Origin: JAZGGS01 sp963764825
GTDB taxonomy: Bacteria > Bacteroidota > Ignavibacteria > Ignavibacteriales > Ignavibacteriaceae
Assembly: GCA_963764825.1 (NCBI GenBank)
Contig: CAVXUA010000009.1
Location: 213,980-277,979, forward strand
Direction of reading: 5' to 3'
Length of the DNA stretch: 64,000 nt
Shown here: piece after piece, positions 1-9,364 of the stretch
How positions within the stretch are numbered: position 1 is the first letter of the stretch
Layout of the letters: every line of letters begins with the position of its first letter
Made by a program: the position numbers and the translations under genes
The notes under the pieces: generated by a model
The model's database searches: none
The model's input: only the letters and a program-made list of their open reading frames with translations
Told to the model about the DNA's origin: nothing

Positions 1-428
1 AGTAATTCAATTTCAGTAAAAAATGTAGCGTGGTTAATTGCAGTCTGGTTTATTGCTAATTGTCTGTCATCCGATAAGAGGTTGCTTTTTACAGATAATC
101 CCGAATTTAATCCACGATTAAATTTATAGTATCCCCTAAAGACAAGGTATTGTTCATCTCTTATGCTGTTACTGCCCGCTTCTACAAGTGTGGAACGGAA
201 ATTTTCTTTTATACTAAAACTAAAAGGGTCGGATGAAGCGGATACATCAAAGCCGCTGTTTAAATAATATGTGGTTAACTGTTTGTCAAAATTTGTAAAG
301 ATGCGGTTCATCGGTAGTAATGTAATTTTATATTCAAGCGTGTCTATCGAACTTTGCGCAAAACAATTCGTTGTTTGTAACGAAAAAAAGAGAAGCAGGA
401 GAAAACACTTTTTCAGGAATTCAATCAA
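1..428 (-). CDS. Putative secreted/outer-membrane protein, 3'-truncated by the window edge
   Basis: About 142 codons are visible on the minus strand; the gene runs off the left edge. An in-frame TAA lies just upstream at 435-437, so TTG at 428 is the only usual start before the hydrophobic segment. The first residues (MIEFLKKCFLLLLFF, ending NCFAQSS) look like a Sec signal peptide with an Ala-Gln cleavage site. The mature part is polar, with alternating hydrophobic positions (for example FSFSIKENFRSTLVEAGS and YYKFNRGLNSGLSV), as in outer-membrane beta-barrel proteins. I do not recognise a family. Barrel character and outer-membrane location are inference from composition only. Confidence 0.6.
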   Translation of the reverse strand, partial: MIEFLKKCFLLLLFFSLQTTNCFAQSSIDTLEYKITLLPMNRIFTNFDKQLTTYYLNSGFDVSASSDPFSFSIKENFRSTLVEAGSNSIRDEQYLVFRGYYKFNRGLNSGLSVKSNLLSDDRQLAINQTAINHATFFTEIEL

Positions 429-666
429 AAATTTTTAAGGGATAATTTGTTAAAATAAATTCTTTCCGTATTAATTAAGATAGTGAGAAATGATCTTGCT
501 GTAAAGTAACTTGAAATGCCTGCATTTATTTATTTTTCCGTTCATCACACAATTTAGTAAAGTTGCTCCAGATACGATTAATTTATTACAAAAATAAATA
601 TAGTTATATTATAAAATTATTATTTGAAATTATTTACCTTAATCGAACATCAATAAAATAGAAAAA

Positions 667-2282
667 ATGCCAAAAGGAAAAACCGGGAAGAAAACTGAAA
701 AGAAAAAACAGCAGTCTGCCGGGCAAATTAATTTATCCCAAAAGTTTGAAGAATTAACTAATTACAGGTTCCTTGGCTTAGGGATTGCCGTCTTTTACTT
801 TATTGTGATGGCAATTGTTAGCTTCAGTTTTCACAAAGTTGGTGATTACGGGGTTGAAACAGATTTTTTCTGGGGTTACGTTCCTGCAGCAAAAGATTTT
901 CTTAATGGTGTGATAACTATCGATGCTTTCAGAGGACCTTTGTATCCAATCGTACTTGGAATATTCGGTTTTATCCTCTCGGATTTTTTTAATGCGGGAA
1001 TTCTTATCGGAATTATTTCAGCAGCGTTTGTTATCTATTTTACTTTCGAAATGGTTAAAAGAATTTTTTCGCCAAAAGTTGCATTGTTCGTAACACTTAT
1101 ACTTGCGTGCAATCCGGTTTTTGTGCAATACACTTACAGCGCTGGTACAGATATGTTTTTCAGCGCACTGGTTACGGCAACTCTTTTCTTCTTCTTTAAA
1201 GAAAAAGAGCTGAGTTATAAAAACCTGGTTATTGCTGCCTTCCTGGGGGGACTTTCTTACCTAACACGTTATAACGGCATTTTCCTTTTCGGTTTTGTTA
1301 TTGTTATCCTGTTTCATCAATTACTGGAACATTGACTGGCTAAAGCGTTTTAAAGTAGCAGCAGTTTTCGTAGTGGTTTTCATTTTAACATTTTCTCCCT
1401 GGGGAATTTATTGTTCAATTGAAAAGGATTCATTCTTATACAATGAAAATTATAAGAACATTGCTTACGAAATGCATGGAAAGGGGAAGATAAGCTGGGA
1501 TGAATACTGGTTTGAAGAAAGTCAGCAAAGTTACCTCGCTGCAGGATGTTGTTTTTAGTGATCCCGGAACTTTCTTATCAAAAGTTATTAATAATGTTGG
1601 CGATCACTTTATAGAAGATATGGAAAAGTTGGTGGGCTGGCACATAGGTGTTTTTGTAATACTCGGTTTAATATTGCTGATAATTTCAAATCCATTAAAG
1701 GATTGGAAGAGCAGGGAAACGGGTTATTATCTTTTGAGCATTTTCTTTTTCGGTTTGCTTTTGCTCATCTTTTACAGCGAAAGATTTTCTATGTTTTTAA
1801 TTCCTTTTTATACTGTTCTTGCTGTTCAACCATTCTTCATATATAAATATAGAATACGGAAATTCGCTCCGCTTAAATTCAGTTATGTATTGATGATTGG
1901 ATTAGTTGCGTTTACTTTTGCAAAATCTTATTCATTCAATAGTTCAAGAATTGATTCTGGTCCGAAGGAATTACTTGTGCTGCAAGAATGGTACGAGAAA
2001 AATATTCCGGAAAATGAAAGAGGGAAGAAGATTGCATCGCGTAAAGCTCATGTTGCATATTACCTTGATATGAAATTTAGTTTAATCCCGATGGCTGATA
2101 CTTACGAGGAGTTAATTGCAAAACTAAAAGAGAATAAGGTTGATCATCTTTACTTTAGCACAATGGAAGCAGCGATGAGGCGGCAGTTCCAGTTTTTGCT
2201 GGATCCACGGCAAAATCATCCAGGATTGAAAGTTGAAGTTTATTTTGAAAATCCGCCTGCTGTACTTTATAAAGTTGAATAG
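667..2282 (+). CDS. GT39/PMT-like membrane glycosyltransferase, two frameshifts
   Basis: Three consecutive open segments in frames 1, 2 and 3 (667-1335, about 1320-1540, about 1520-2282) read as one protein of about 538 residues. After a Lys-rich cytoplasmic N-terminus come many hydrophobic helices. An acidic first loop (VETDFFWGYVPAAKDF) followed by a conserved FRGPLYP stretch, and a helix with LTRYNGIFL, are typical of ArnT/PMT_2 (GT39-like) transferases that move sugars from a polyprenyl-phosphate donor on the outer face of the inner membrane. The C-terminal 90 residues are soluble. Frameshifts lie near 1325 and 1520-1540. The acceptor and sugar cannot be told from sequence. Confidence 0.75.
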
Positions 2283-2323
2283 GATTTATTACCAAGACAA
2301 TATTTAAATGAAAATATATTCGT

Positions 2324-3048
2324 ATGCACTTAAAATTATTCTTTAATAAGAAAAATAAAAGTCACTCTTTTGCAAGATTTAAATTGCACGTTTTCTAAAA
2401 CCGTTTGAAGGAATTTTATTAAATGCTGTTTATTTATCAAAATTATCACGCTGGATAAACAATACACTCAAAACTAAATTTAATGATTTTTATAACAAAA
2501 AAGTAAATTATGAAGGAAGATTTGGTTTACACGAATTTGTAATAAAAGAGGAAATACAAAACCAATCTATAGATTATCTGGAATTTGGTGTTGCCAGCGG
2601 AATTGCAATAAAATGGTGGATTGAAAAAAATACAAATCCTGAAAGCAGGTTTTATGGATTTGATGTATTTACAGGTTTACCTGAAGATTTTGGTGTGATG
2701 AAAAAACATCATTACAATACGGAAGGAACAATCCCGCAAGTTGATGATGAACGTGTTAAATTTATTAAGGGTTTATTCCAGGATTCTCTTCCCGGTTTTT
2801 TAAACAGTTATGAATCAAAGCAGAGAAAAGTAATTCATATGGATGCTGATCTTTACTCTTCAACTCTTTTTGTTCTTACTAGGTTGATTCCTTTCCTGCA
2901 AAAAGATGATATAATAATTTTTGATGAATTTGGCGTTCCCACTCACGAATTCCGTGCATTCACTGATATTGTTTCCTCCTACAAATTAAATTATGAAATA
3001 TTAGGAGCAATTAATAACTACTTGCAGCTTGCTATTAAAATAAAATAG
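2324..3048 (+). CDS. TylF/macrocin-O-methyltransferase-like SAM methyltransferase, one frameshift
   Basis: The main frame is open from 2383 to 3048. Motif I is DYLEFGVASGIAIKWW, followed by FYGFDVFTGLPEDF, then VIHMDADLYSST and DIIIFDEFG. This order matches TylF-type class I SAM-dependent O-methyltransferases, which methylate hydroxyls of sugars or polyketide/glycan substituents with metal help. The likely N-terminus starts at ATG 2324 in another frame (MHLKLFFNKKNKSHSFARF) and joins the main frame by a one-base shift near 2390, at a T/A homopolymer. It lies just after a membrane glycosyltransferase, so a role in surface glycan modification is plausible but unproven. Confidence 0.7.
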
Positions 3049-3125
3049 TTAACATCTTTTTAAGTGAACTTATTGAATCCCATACTCAATTTTCTTACGT
3101 TTGGTTAAACTTTAATGGGTTTAAT

Positions 3126-3975
3126 ATGAGGAAGTATTATTTAATATCAATTATATGTCTTTCTCTCACTTTCTCAAATCTTTCCGCAGAATTATTTTCC
3201 CTTAGAAGTTGGCAATAGATGGGATTATTTTATTTCTGGATATAGCCACGGAGGAAATTATTGGAATGACACATTGTCCATTGAGGTTATTGGGGAAATA
3301 AAGTTCAATACAAACAAAGACTATTATATTCTTTCAAAACCGTTTTTATTCAGCGAATATTTATGTAGTGAAAACGATAGCCTTTATTACTATGATAATA
3401 CTGATTCTCTGGATTGTTTGATATTTGCATTTAATCAATCTGATAGTTTAACTTATTATTCTTGTGGATTTGATAGTTTGCTGGTAATTAATGATTTAGT
3501 TGCAAACATTTTCGGGATAGAGGATACTTTTCAGAGGTATAGTCCTCCTTGGGGTTGGAGTAGATTCGAGTTGTTTAAGTTATATGGTCTGCACTTCTTC
3601 TCATACTACGGTCCATTACAGCAAGTAGATTATAGCTTATCTGGGTGTATAATTTCCGGTGTAACTTATGGTGAATTGCTAGTATCTATAAAGAAAGATA
3701 TACGATTTCCAATTAACTATTCACTATCCCAAAACTATCCCAACCCATTCAACCCAACAACAACAATCAAATACCAAATCCCAGAATTAAGTTTTGTAAC
3801 ATTAAAAGTTTACGATGTTTTAGGCAAGGAAGTAACCACATTAGTTAACGAAGAAAAACCTGCTGGTGAATATGAAGTTAAATTTAATGCAACTGGATTA
3901 CCAAGTGGGATTTATTTTTATCGGCTTCACGCGGGAAATTATGTAGAAACAAAGAAAATGGTTTTAATGAAATAA
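3126..3975 (+). CDS. T9SS type A sorting-domain protein (small secreted protein), one frameshift
   Basis: ATG 3126 opens a signal peptide (MRKYYLISIICLSLTFSN, cleaved near LSA-QNYF). A shift near 3187 is needed to enter the long frame that runs to 3975. The mature start QNYFPLEVGNRWDYFI is a recurrent opening of Ignavibacteria secreted proteins. The last 85 residues are the sorting domain: YPNPFNPTTTIKY, VYDVLGKEVTTLV, SGIYFYRLHAG and ETKKMVLMK. The T9SS exports such proteins across the outer membrane and usually anchors or releases them there. The central 150 residues match no family I know. Confidence 0.75.
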
Positions 3976-4051
3976 TTACATTTATTATTCTAAAATGAAT
4001 GAAATCATTTCTAATAAAATATATTAAAGTTGTTGAGATAAAGGTAATATC

Positions 4052-4982
4052 ATGAAACAATTTAATAAGCTAAAAGTATTTATTTTTTGTTTAATAGTAT
4101 TTTCAATAAAATCTCCTGCACAGGGAACTTATGATATATTTCCACTTACCGGCGGCATGCATTATACCTATAATTTTTTTCAAGAATATAAGTTTTATCA
4201 TGTTGCAACTCTGACCAACATTCATAGTGATTCAGGAAGCGTTGAATATACTATACTGGATTCTCTTGAATATGGTGATACATTAATAGTTTGGAATATA
4301 GAACAAAGACGAAATATACTTCACAGGGACTATAACTACCCGAATGATACAACATATAAAGTACGAGATACCAGTTATTATCAACTTTCTGAATCTTTAA
4401 TCGGAGATCATGAATTAAAATGTTCATCGATGGTTTGGTTCTTTCCCCTAAATGTTTGGCCTCCTGATGTATCCTGGACAGGTCCTGATTCCAGCGTATA
4501 TCGTTATTCAGATTTCCCCAATTTCTTAGGTGTACTTTCATCAAATGTGTATGATCCCTTCTGGGTAGATTCGATTTGGTTTTCAAATGAAGCCGGAATG
4601 TATCGAAGGGTAACTGAAAATTTTTGGGGGTACTGGTATTACTCATGGTTCTTATAGGAGATATTTATACCGATCCGATATACCAAATGATGTAGAGCAG
4701 AATAATTGGAATAATGTTAAAGATTATGTTTTATCCCAAAACTACCCCAACCCGTTTAACCCAAGGACAAGTATACAGTATGCAGTTAGCAGTGGGCAAT
4801 TTGTTAGCTTAAAAGTGTATGATGTGTTAGGAAAAGAAGTTGCAACCATTGTTAACGAAGAAAAACCAGCAGGAAGTTATGAGGTTGAGTTTGATGCAGC
4901 AATCTTATCAAGTGGAATTTACTTTTATAGAATGCAAGCCGGTGATTTTATTGAAACTAAGAAGATGATACTGATGAAGTAA
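4052..4982 (+). CDS. T9SS type A sorting-domain protein, one frameshift
   Basis: ATG 4052 begins a signal peptide (MKQFNKLKVFIFCLIVF, cleaved after SPAQG). The first frame ends at 4657. A shift near 4645 restores frame 3, which continues through VLSQNYPNPFNP, VYDVLGKEV, SGIYFYRMQAG and TKKMILMK to the TAA at 4980-4982. The mature start YDIFPLTGGMHYTYNFF resembles the opening of the upstream gene, so the two neighbours may be distant paralogues. Length is about 310 residues. A strong bidirectional terminator follows. The function of the central region is unknown. Confidence 0.75.
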
Positions 4983-4995
4983 ATTTTCTACAATA

Positions 4996-5028
4996 AAAAA
5001 ATCCCCTTCAAATAGAAGGAGATTTTTT
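4996..5028. terminator. Bidirectional Rho-independent terminator
   Basis: A 14-bp stem with one mismatch (AAAAAATCCCCTTC / GAAGGAGATTTTTT) and a 5-nt AAATA loop is flanked by an A run and a T run. It sits between the T9SS gene ending at 4982 and the convergent ferritin gene ending at 5032, so it can terminate both. Confidence 0.85.
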
Positions 5029-5031
5029 TAA

Positions 5032-5541
5032 TTACTCTGCAGTTGGTTGTTGAACTGTTCTGCTTCCTAACTCGTTGTCTAGCATAAACAAACCACTTTT
5101 GCTGTCGCCTATCATTTCCATTCTTTTTACATTCTGCTGAGCTGATGCTTCTTCCTCAACCTGCTCGCCCACGAACCACTGTAAAAAGTTTACGGTTGCA
5201 TGATCTTTTTCCTTTTGTGCAAGATCAACTATGGCATTGATACTTTTTGTTACTTTCTGTTCATGTACAAATGTATCTTTAAATACTTCCAGGAATGAAT
5301 TCCATTTAGTTTTCGGTCCATCAATTTTTTGCAGAGACACTTCGCCACCAACCTGGTAAACGTAATCAAATATCTTCATAGCGTGTGCATATTCCTCATC
5401 AGCCTGCATTCTAAACCACTTGGCAAAACCCTGCAAATCATTTGCCTCAAAGTAAGCAGACATAGATAAATAGAAGTATGATGAATAATATTCAGCGTTA
5501 AGTTGCTTATTTAATGCTGTTTGTATGTTTTTAGAAATCAT
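5032..5541 (-). CDS. ftn: Non-haem ferritin
   Basis: A 169-residue ferritin that stores iron as a ferric core inside a 24-subunit cytoplasmic shell. Expected ferroxidase residues are visible: E17 in LNAEYYSSYFYL, E50 and H53 in QADEEYAHAMK, E94, Q127 and E130 in VGEQVEEEAS, as in prokaryotic FtnA. The open frame extends further upstream, but the start at 5541 is preferred. It has AGAGGA a few bases upstream and begins with the conserved MISKNIQTALNKQ. The gene is divergent from gap across about 230 bp; no operator was recognised there. Confidence 0.95.
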   Translation of the reverse strand: MISKNIQTALNKQLNAEYYSSYFYLSMSAYFEANDLQGFAKWFRMQADEEYAHAMKIFDYVYQVGGEVSLQKIDGPKTKWNSFLEVFKDTFVHEQKVTKSINAIVDLAQKEKDHATVNFLQWFVGEQVEEEASAQQNVKRMEMIGDSKSGLFMLDNELGSRTVQQPTAE

Positions 5542-5772
5542 CTTAAATCCTCTTAATATTACATTTACAATTAAATAATTTTCAATACCAAATATATAAA
5601 AAATGAGTGTAATTTTTGATTTTCTTAGTGCGGCATCGATCACATTTAGGCAAATAATGTAGAATTTTAACAAGCAGATAAGCTTTTTGAATTGATATTA
5701 AAAACGGCTTTAGGTACTTTTAAGACTTAATTTAAAAGGAAAATCAATTTAAAATTTACAGGAGATTAAATA

Positions 5773-6765
5773 ATGGCAATTAAAGTTGGAATTAATGGTT
5801 TTGGAAGAATAGGACGGCTTGTTTTCAGAAGATGTAAAGAATTAGGCGGTTTTGATTTTGTTGGTATAAACGATCTTACAGATGCTAAAACACTGGCACA
5901 TTTATTAAAATACGATTCTGTTCATGGCAAATATAACGGAACAATTAAAGTTGATGGTAACGATATAATTGTTGACGGCGATAGAATAAAAATTAGTGCA
6001 GAAAAAGATCCTGCAAACCTTAAATGGGGTGATCTTGGAACAGATATCGTTATTGAATCCACCGGAGTTTTCAGAACTAAAGAAGCATGCTTAAAGCATG
6101 TTGAAGCTGGTGCGAAGAAAGTTATACTTACTGTTCCGCCAAAAGGTGAAATTGATGCAATGGTAGTGCTTGGAGTTAATGATGAAGTGTTGAAAGGTAA
6201 TGAGCAGGTTATTTCTAATGCTTCTTGTACAACCAATTGTCTCGCTCCCATGGTTAAAGTTCTTAACGATGCTTTTGGTGTTGAAAAAGGATTTATGACA
6301 ACAGTTCACTCTTATACAAATGATCAGAGATTGCTGGATTTACCGCATAGTGATTTAAGAAGATCACGTGCCGCCGCATTATCAATAATTCCTACAACAA
6401 CTGGCGCTGCTAAAGCTGTTGGTAAAGTTATACCGGAATTAAACGGAATGCTGGATGGATTTTCATTAAGAGTTCCTACACCTGATGGTTCTATTACAGA
6501 TTTAGTTGCAACACTTAAGAAAGATGTTACTGCTGAAGAAGTAAATGCAGCATTTAAAAAAGCTGCCAATGGCGATTTAAAAGGAATACTTGAATATAGT
6601 GATGAACCTTTAGTTTCAGCAGATATTGTTGGAAATCCCCATTCAAATATTTTTGATTCACTTTCAACAATGGCAAACGGTAACCTTGTAAAAGTGGTTG
6701 GCTGGTATGATAATGAGTATGGTTACTCTTGCAGGGTAGTTGATTTAATTAAAAAAGTTGTTTGA
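5773..6765 (+). CDS. gap: Type I glyceraldehyde-3-phosphate dehydrogenase
   Basis: A complete 330-residue NAD-dependent GAPDH, converting glyceraldehyde 3-phosphate to 1,3-bisphosphoglycerate. The Rossmann motif INGFGRIGRL is at residues 7-16 and the catalytic cysteine is C152 in SNASCTTNCLAP. The C-terminal VVGWYDNEYGYSCRVVDL is canonical. A ribosome binding site (ACAGGAGAT) precedes ATG 5773. The next gene is pgk, which uses the product. The 110-bp gap between them carries a perfect hairpin (see 6787-6815). Confidence 0.97.
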   Translation: MAIKVGINGFGRIGRLVFRRCKELGGFDFVGINDLTDAKTLAHLLKYDSVHGKYNGTIKVDGNDIIVDGDRIKISAEKDPANLKWGDLGTDIVIESTGVFRTKEACLKHVEAGAKKVILTVPPKGEIDAMVVLGVNDEVLKGNEQVISNASCTTNCLAPMVKVLNDAFGVEKGFMTTVHSYTNDQRLLDLPHSDLRRSRAAALSIIPTTTGAAKAVGKVIPELNGMLDGFSLRVPTPDGSITDLVATLKKDVTAEEVNAAFKKAANGDLKGILEYSDEPLVSADIVGNPHSNIFDSLSTMANGNLVKVVGWYDNEYGYSCRVVDLIKKVV

Positions 6766-6786
6766 TTGAATGTTGATGTGATCATT

Positions 6787-6815
6787 GTAGGGAATGGTTT
6801 AGGACCATTCCCTGC
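6787..6815 (+). promoter_or_regulatory. Intercistronic hairpin between gap and pgk
   Basis: AGGGAATGGT and ACCATTCCCT form a perfect 10-bp stem with loop TTAGG, extendable by a T-G wobble and a G-C pair. No T run follows, so it is not a canonical terminator. It lies 24 nt after the gap stop and could stabilise the gap message or mark an RNA processing site. The function is inference. Confidence 0.5.
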
Positions 6816-6875
6816 ATCCTGATAATCCGCGCCTGGGGAAAATCTGTTGCAAACTATTTTATGATAAGGTAAAAA

Positions 6876-8073
6876 ATGAACAAGCTTTCAATTGATTCTG
6901 TTAATTTTAAAAATAAAAAAGTTTTAGTTAGAGTAGATTTTAACGTTCCACTGGATGAAAATCAAAACATAACAAACGATATTAGAATAAAATCATCTTT
7001 ACCAACAATTAATAAATTGGTTGATGACGGCGGAAAAGTAATTTTAATGAGTCATCTTGGAAGACCTAAGGGTGAGAGAAAACAGGAATTCAGTTTAAAA
7101 CCCGCTGCTATTAAGATTAAGCGAACTTCTTGGTAAAGAAGTTAAGCTGGCTCCTGATTGTATTGGCGAAGAGACTGAAAAGCTGGTAAATGAAATGAAC
7201 TCTGGCGATGTTATTCTTCTTGAAAATGTACGCTTCCATAAAGAAGAAACCGATAATGAGCCGGAATTTGCAAAACAATTAGCATCACTTGGTGAAGTTT
7301 ATGTAAATGATGCTTTCGGATCTGCACACAGAGCCCATGCTTCAACCGAAGGAGTTACAAAATTTATTGATACCTGTGCAGCCGGTTACCTTATGCAGAA
7401 AGAGCTCGATTATCTTGGTAGCGCTCTTGCTGAACCAAAGAGACCATATTGTGCTATTCTTGGTGGAGCTAAAATCTCAGGCAAAATTGATGTTATAAAT
7501 AATCTGCTCGATAAAGTTGATACCTTAATTGTTGGCGGAGGAATGGCATTTACATTTTTCAAAGCACAGGGTAAAGAAATTGGAAAATCACTTCTTGAAG
7601 AAGAAAAACTGGATCTTGCAAAAGAACTGTTGGGCAAACTGGAAGATTCAAAAGTTAAGTTTCTTCTTCCTGTTGATGTTGTAGTTGCTGAAGAATTTAG
7701 TAACGATTCCCCCGCAGAAACCGTTAGTGTTGATAATATTCCTTCAAACAAAATGGGTTTGGATATAGGAAGGGAATCAATTAAATTGTTCAAAGATGAG
7801 TTGATGAAATCGAAGACTATTGTGTGGAATGGACCTATGGGAGTTTTTGAAATGGATAACTTTGCCGAAGGAACTATGGAAATTGCAAAAGCGCTTGCAG
7901 AGGTAACTTCAAACGGGGCGGTTACTGTTATTGGCGGAGGAGATTCTGCAGCAGCAATAAGTAAAAGTGGTTTAGAAAAGCAGGTGTCCCATGTTTCAAC
8001 AGGCGGCGGCGCATCACTGGAATTTTTAGAAGGAAAAACACTTCCGGGTGTTGCTGCGCTCACAGATATTTAA
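6876..8073 (+). CDS. pgk: Phosphoglycerate kinase, one frameshift
   Basis: Two segments (6876 to about 7113 in frame 3, then frame 1 to 8073) together give a normal-length enzyme of about 398 residues. It transfers phosphate from 1,3-bisphosphoglycerate to ADP. The N-domain shows VLVRVDFNVPLD and MSHLGRPKG. The C-domain shows ILGGAKISGKIDVI, IVWNGPMGVFE and VIGGGDSAAAI. The break lies at TATTAAGATTAAGC near 7110, where dropping one base restores LSELLGKEVKLAPDC. This is most likely a sequence error, because both halves are otherwise perfectly conserved. Confidence 0.93.
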
Positions 8074-8096
8074 TAATGTTTAAGTAAAGGAATAAT

Positions 8097-9001
8097 TTGA
8101 ATAATTCGTTTAGACCCAGAGGATTTGGCAGATTTAGTCTTTTTCCACCTATAATTAAAAATCTTTTGATCATCAATGCTGCGGTATTTTTCTTCCAGTT
8201 GTTGCAAGCAATTTTATGATTGGCGGAATACCTGGTATATATGTTTTGCAAGAATGGTTTGCGCTTAATCCACTTGTTGAAGGTGCTAACTTCCAGGTCT
8301 GGCAATTGATCACTTACCAGTTTATGCATGCAGGGTTTGGTCATATATTCTTTAATATGTTTATGCTCTGGATGTTTGGTATGGAAATAGAAAATATTAT
8401 GGGTTCGAAAAAATTTCTGTATTATTACCTGATATGCGGAGTTGCAGCAGGGTTGGCACAACTTTTCATCGCTCCTCTCTTTTCTGTCCCAGCTCTAACA
8501 ATTGGTGCATCAGGAGCAGTTTTTGGAGTTATGATTGCATTCGCATTTATGTTCCCGGATCGTTTAATATTTCTCTGGTTTCTAATTCCGATAAAAGCAA
8601 AATACCTTATTGGATTTTTATTCATCCTAGAAATCTTCTTTATAGGAGATGCAGGCAGTGATGTAGCTCATCTTGCACATCTCGGTGGAGCAATTGCCGG
8701 ATTTATTTTTATAATGATGGATAAGAAAATAGACGTTACCCTAAAGCATATGTTTAATAAATCTTACTACCGAACCACTGAAAAACCACCGAATATTTTC
8801 AGCGGGATTACAGAACGGTTCAGCAAAAAAGATGATGAAGTTAAAGAAGCTAAATTTTATGATTTAAAGGATGATGAAGATGAAAAAATTACACAGGAAG
8901 ATATTGATGAAATTCTTGATAAAATAAGCAAGTCAGGTTATCAGAATCTTACCGAGAAGGAAAAGAAAACTTTATTTGAAGCAAGCAAGAAGATGAATTA
9001 A
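8097..9001 (+). CDS. Rhomboid-family intramembrane serine protease, one frameshift
   Basis: The start is TTG 8097 (NNSFRPRGFGRFSLFPP), with AAAGGA six bases upstream. A shift near 8205 joins the first helix to the long frame from 8216. Rhomboid hallmarks are the conserved His/Asn loop (QFMHAGFGHIFFNMFMLW), the catalytic serine in TIGASGAVFGV and the catalytic histidine in LAHLGGAIAGF. Six membrane helices are followed by a charged cytoplasmic tail of about 100 residues, ending EKEKKTLFEASKKMN, common in Bacteroidota rhomboids. The substrate is unknown. Confidence 0.88.
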
Positions 9002-9003
9002 TC

Positions 9004-9364
9004 GTGAACAGAATTTCATTAAAATTTCTTCTATTATTAATTATTCCTGCTTTTACTTAATAGTTGTTCCGAAGAAGAAGTAATTCCCGAAGAAAAATTC
9101 ATACATGTTTATGTTGATTTGATGATCGTGCAGGATACAACAAGAGTAAACCCGCTGCCTCTCGATTCACTTAAAGAAATAGTTTTTACAAAACATGATA
9201 TAACTTCAGAATTGTATGATAAAACGATTGCCAAATATAATTCATCGCCCGAAGATTGGGAGGGATTTTTTGATAAAGCAATTGCTTACCTTGAGGAATT
9301 AAAAACTAAGAGAGAACGATTAGTGTATTTTAATTTTGCAGCCGCAATTCGTATAAGCGAATAA
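9004..9364 (+). CDS. Small lipoprotein, DUF4296-like, one frameshift
   Basis: GTG 9004 follows the rhomboid stop by two bases. The N-terminus (NRISLKFLLLLIIPA) is a lipoprotein signal; a shift near 9048 gives the lipobox LLLNSCSEEEV. The mature part (IPEEKFIHVYVDLMIVQDTT, then LYDKTIAKYNSSPEDWEGFF) fits the DUF4296 pattern: a short, mostly helical lipoprotein of Bacteroidota with unknown function. It ends convergently inside the last 79 bases of recQ. Family assignment is from memory of the pattern and is moderate. Confidence 0.6.

Noticed and set aside
5542..5673. N-terminal extension of the ferritin reading frame
   Set aside because: The extension has no ribosome site or homology, while the internal ATG at 5541 has AGAGGA and the conserved family start.
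7410..8063. Long minus-strand ORF opposite pgk (and similar ones opposite gap, mutS and pntB)
   Set aside because: Antisense shadows of strongly coding genes, with Ser/Pro-rich nonsense composition and no start context.
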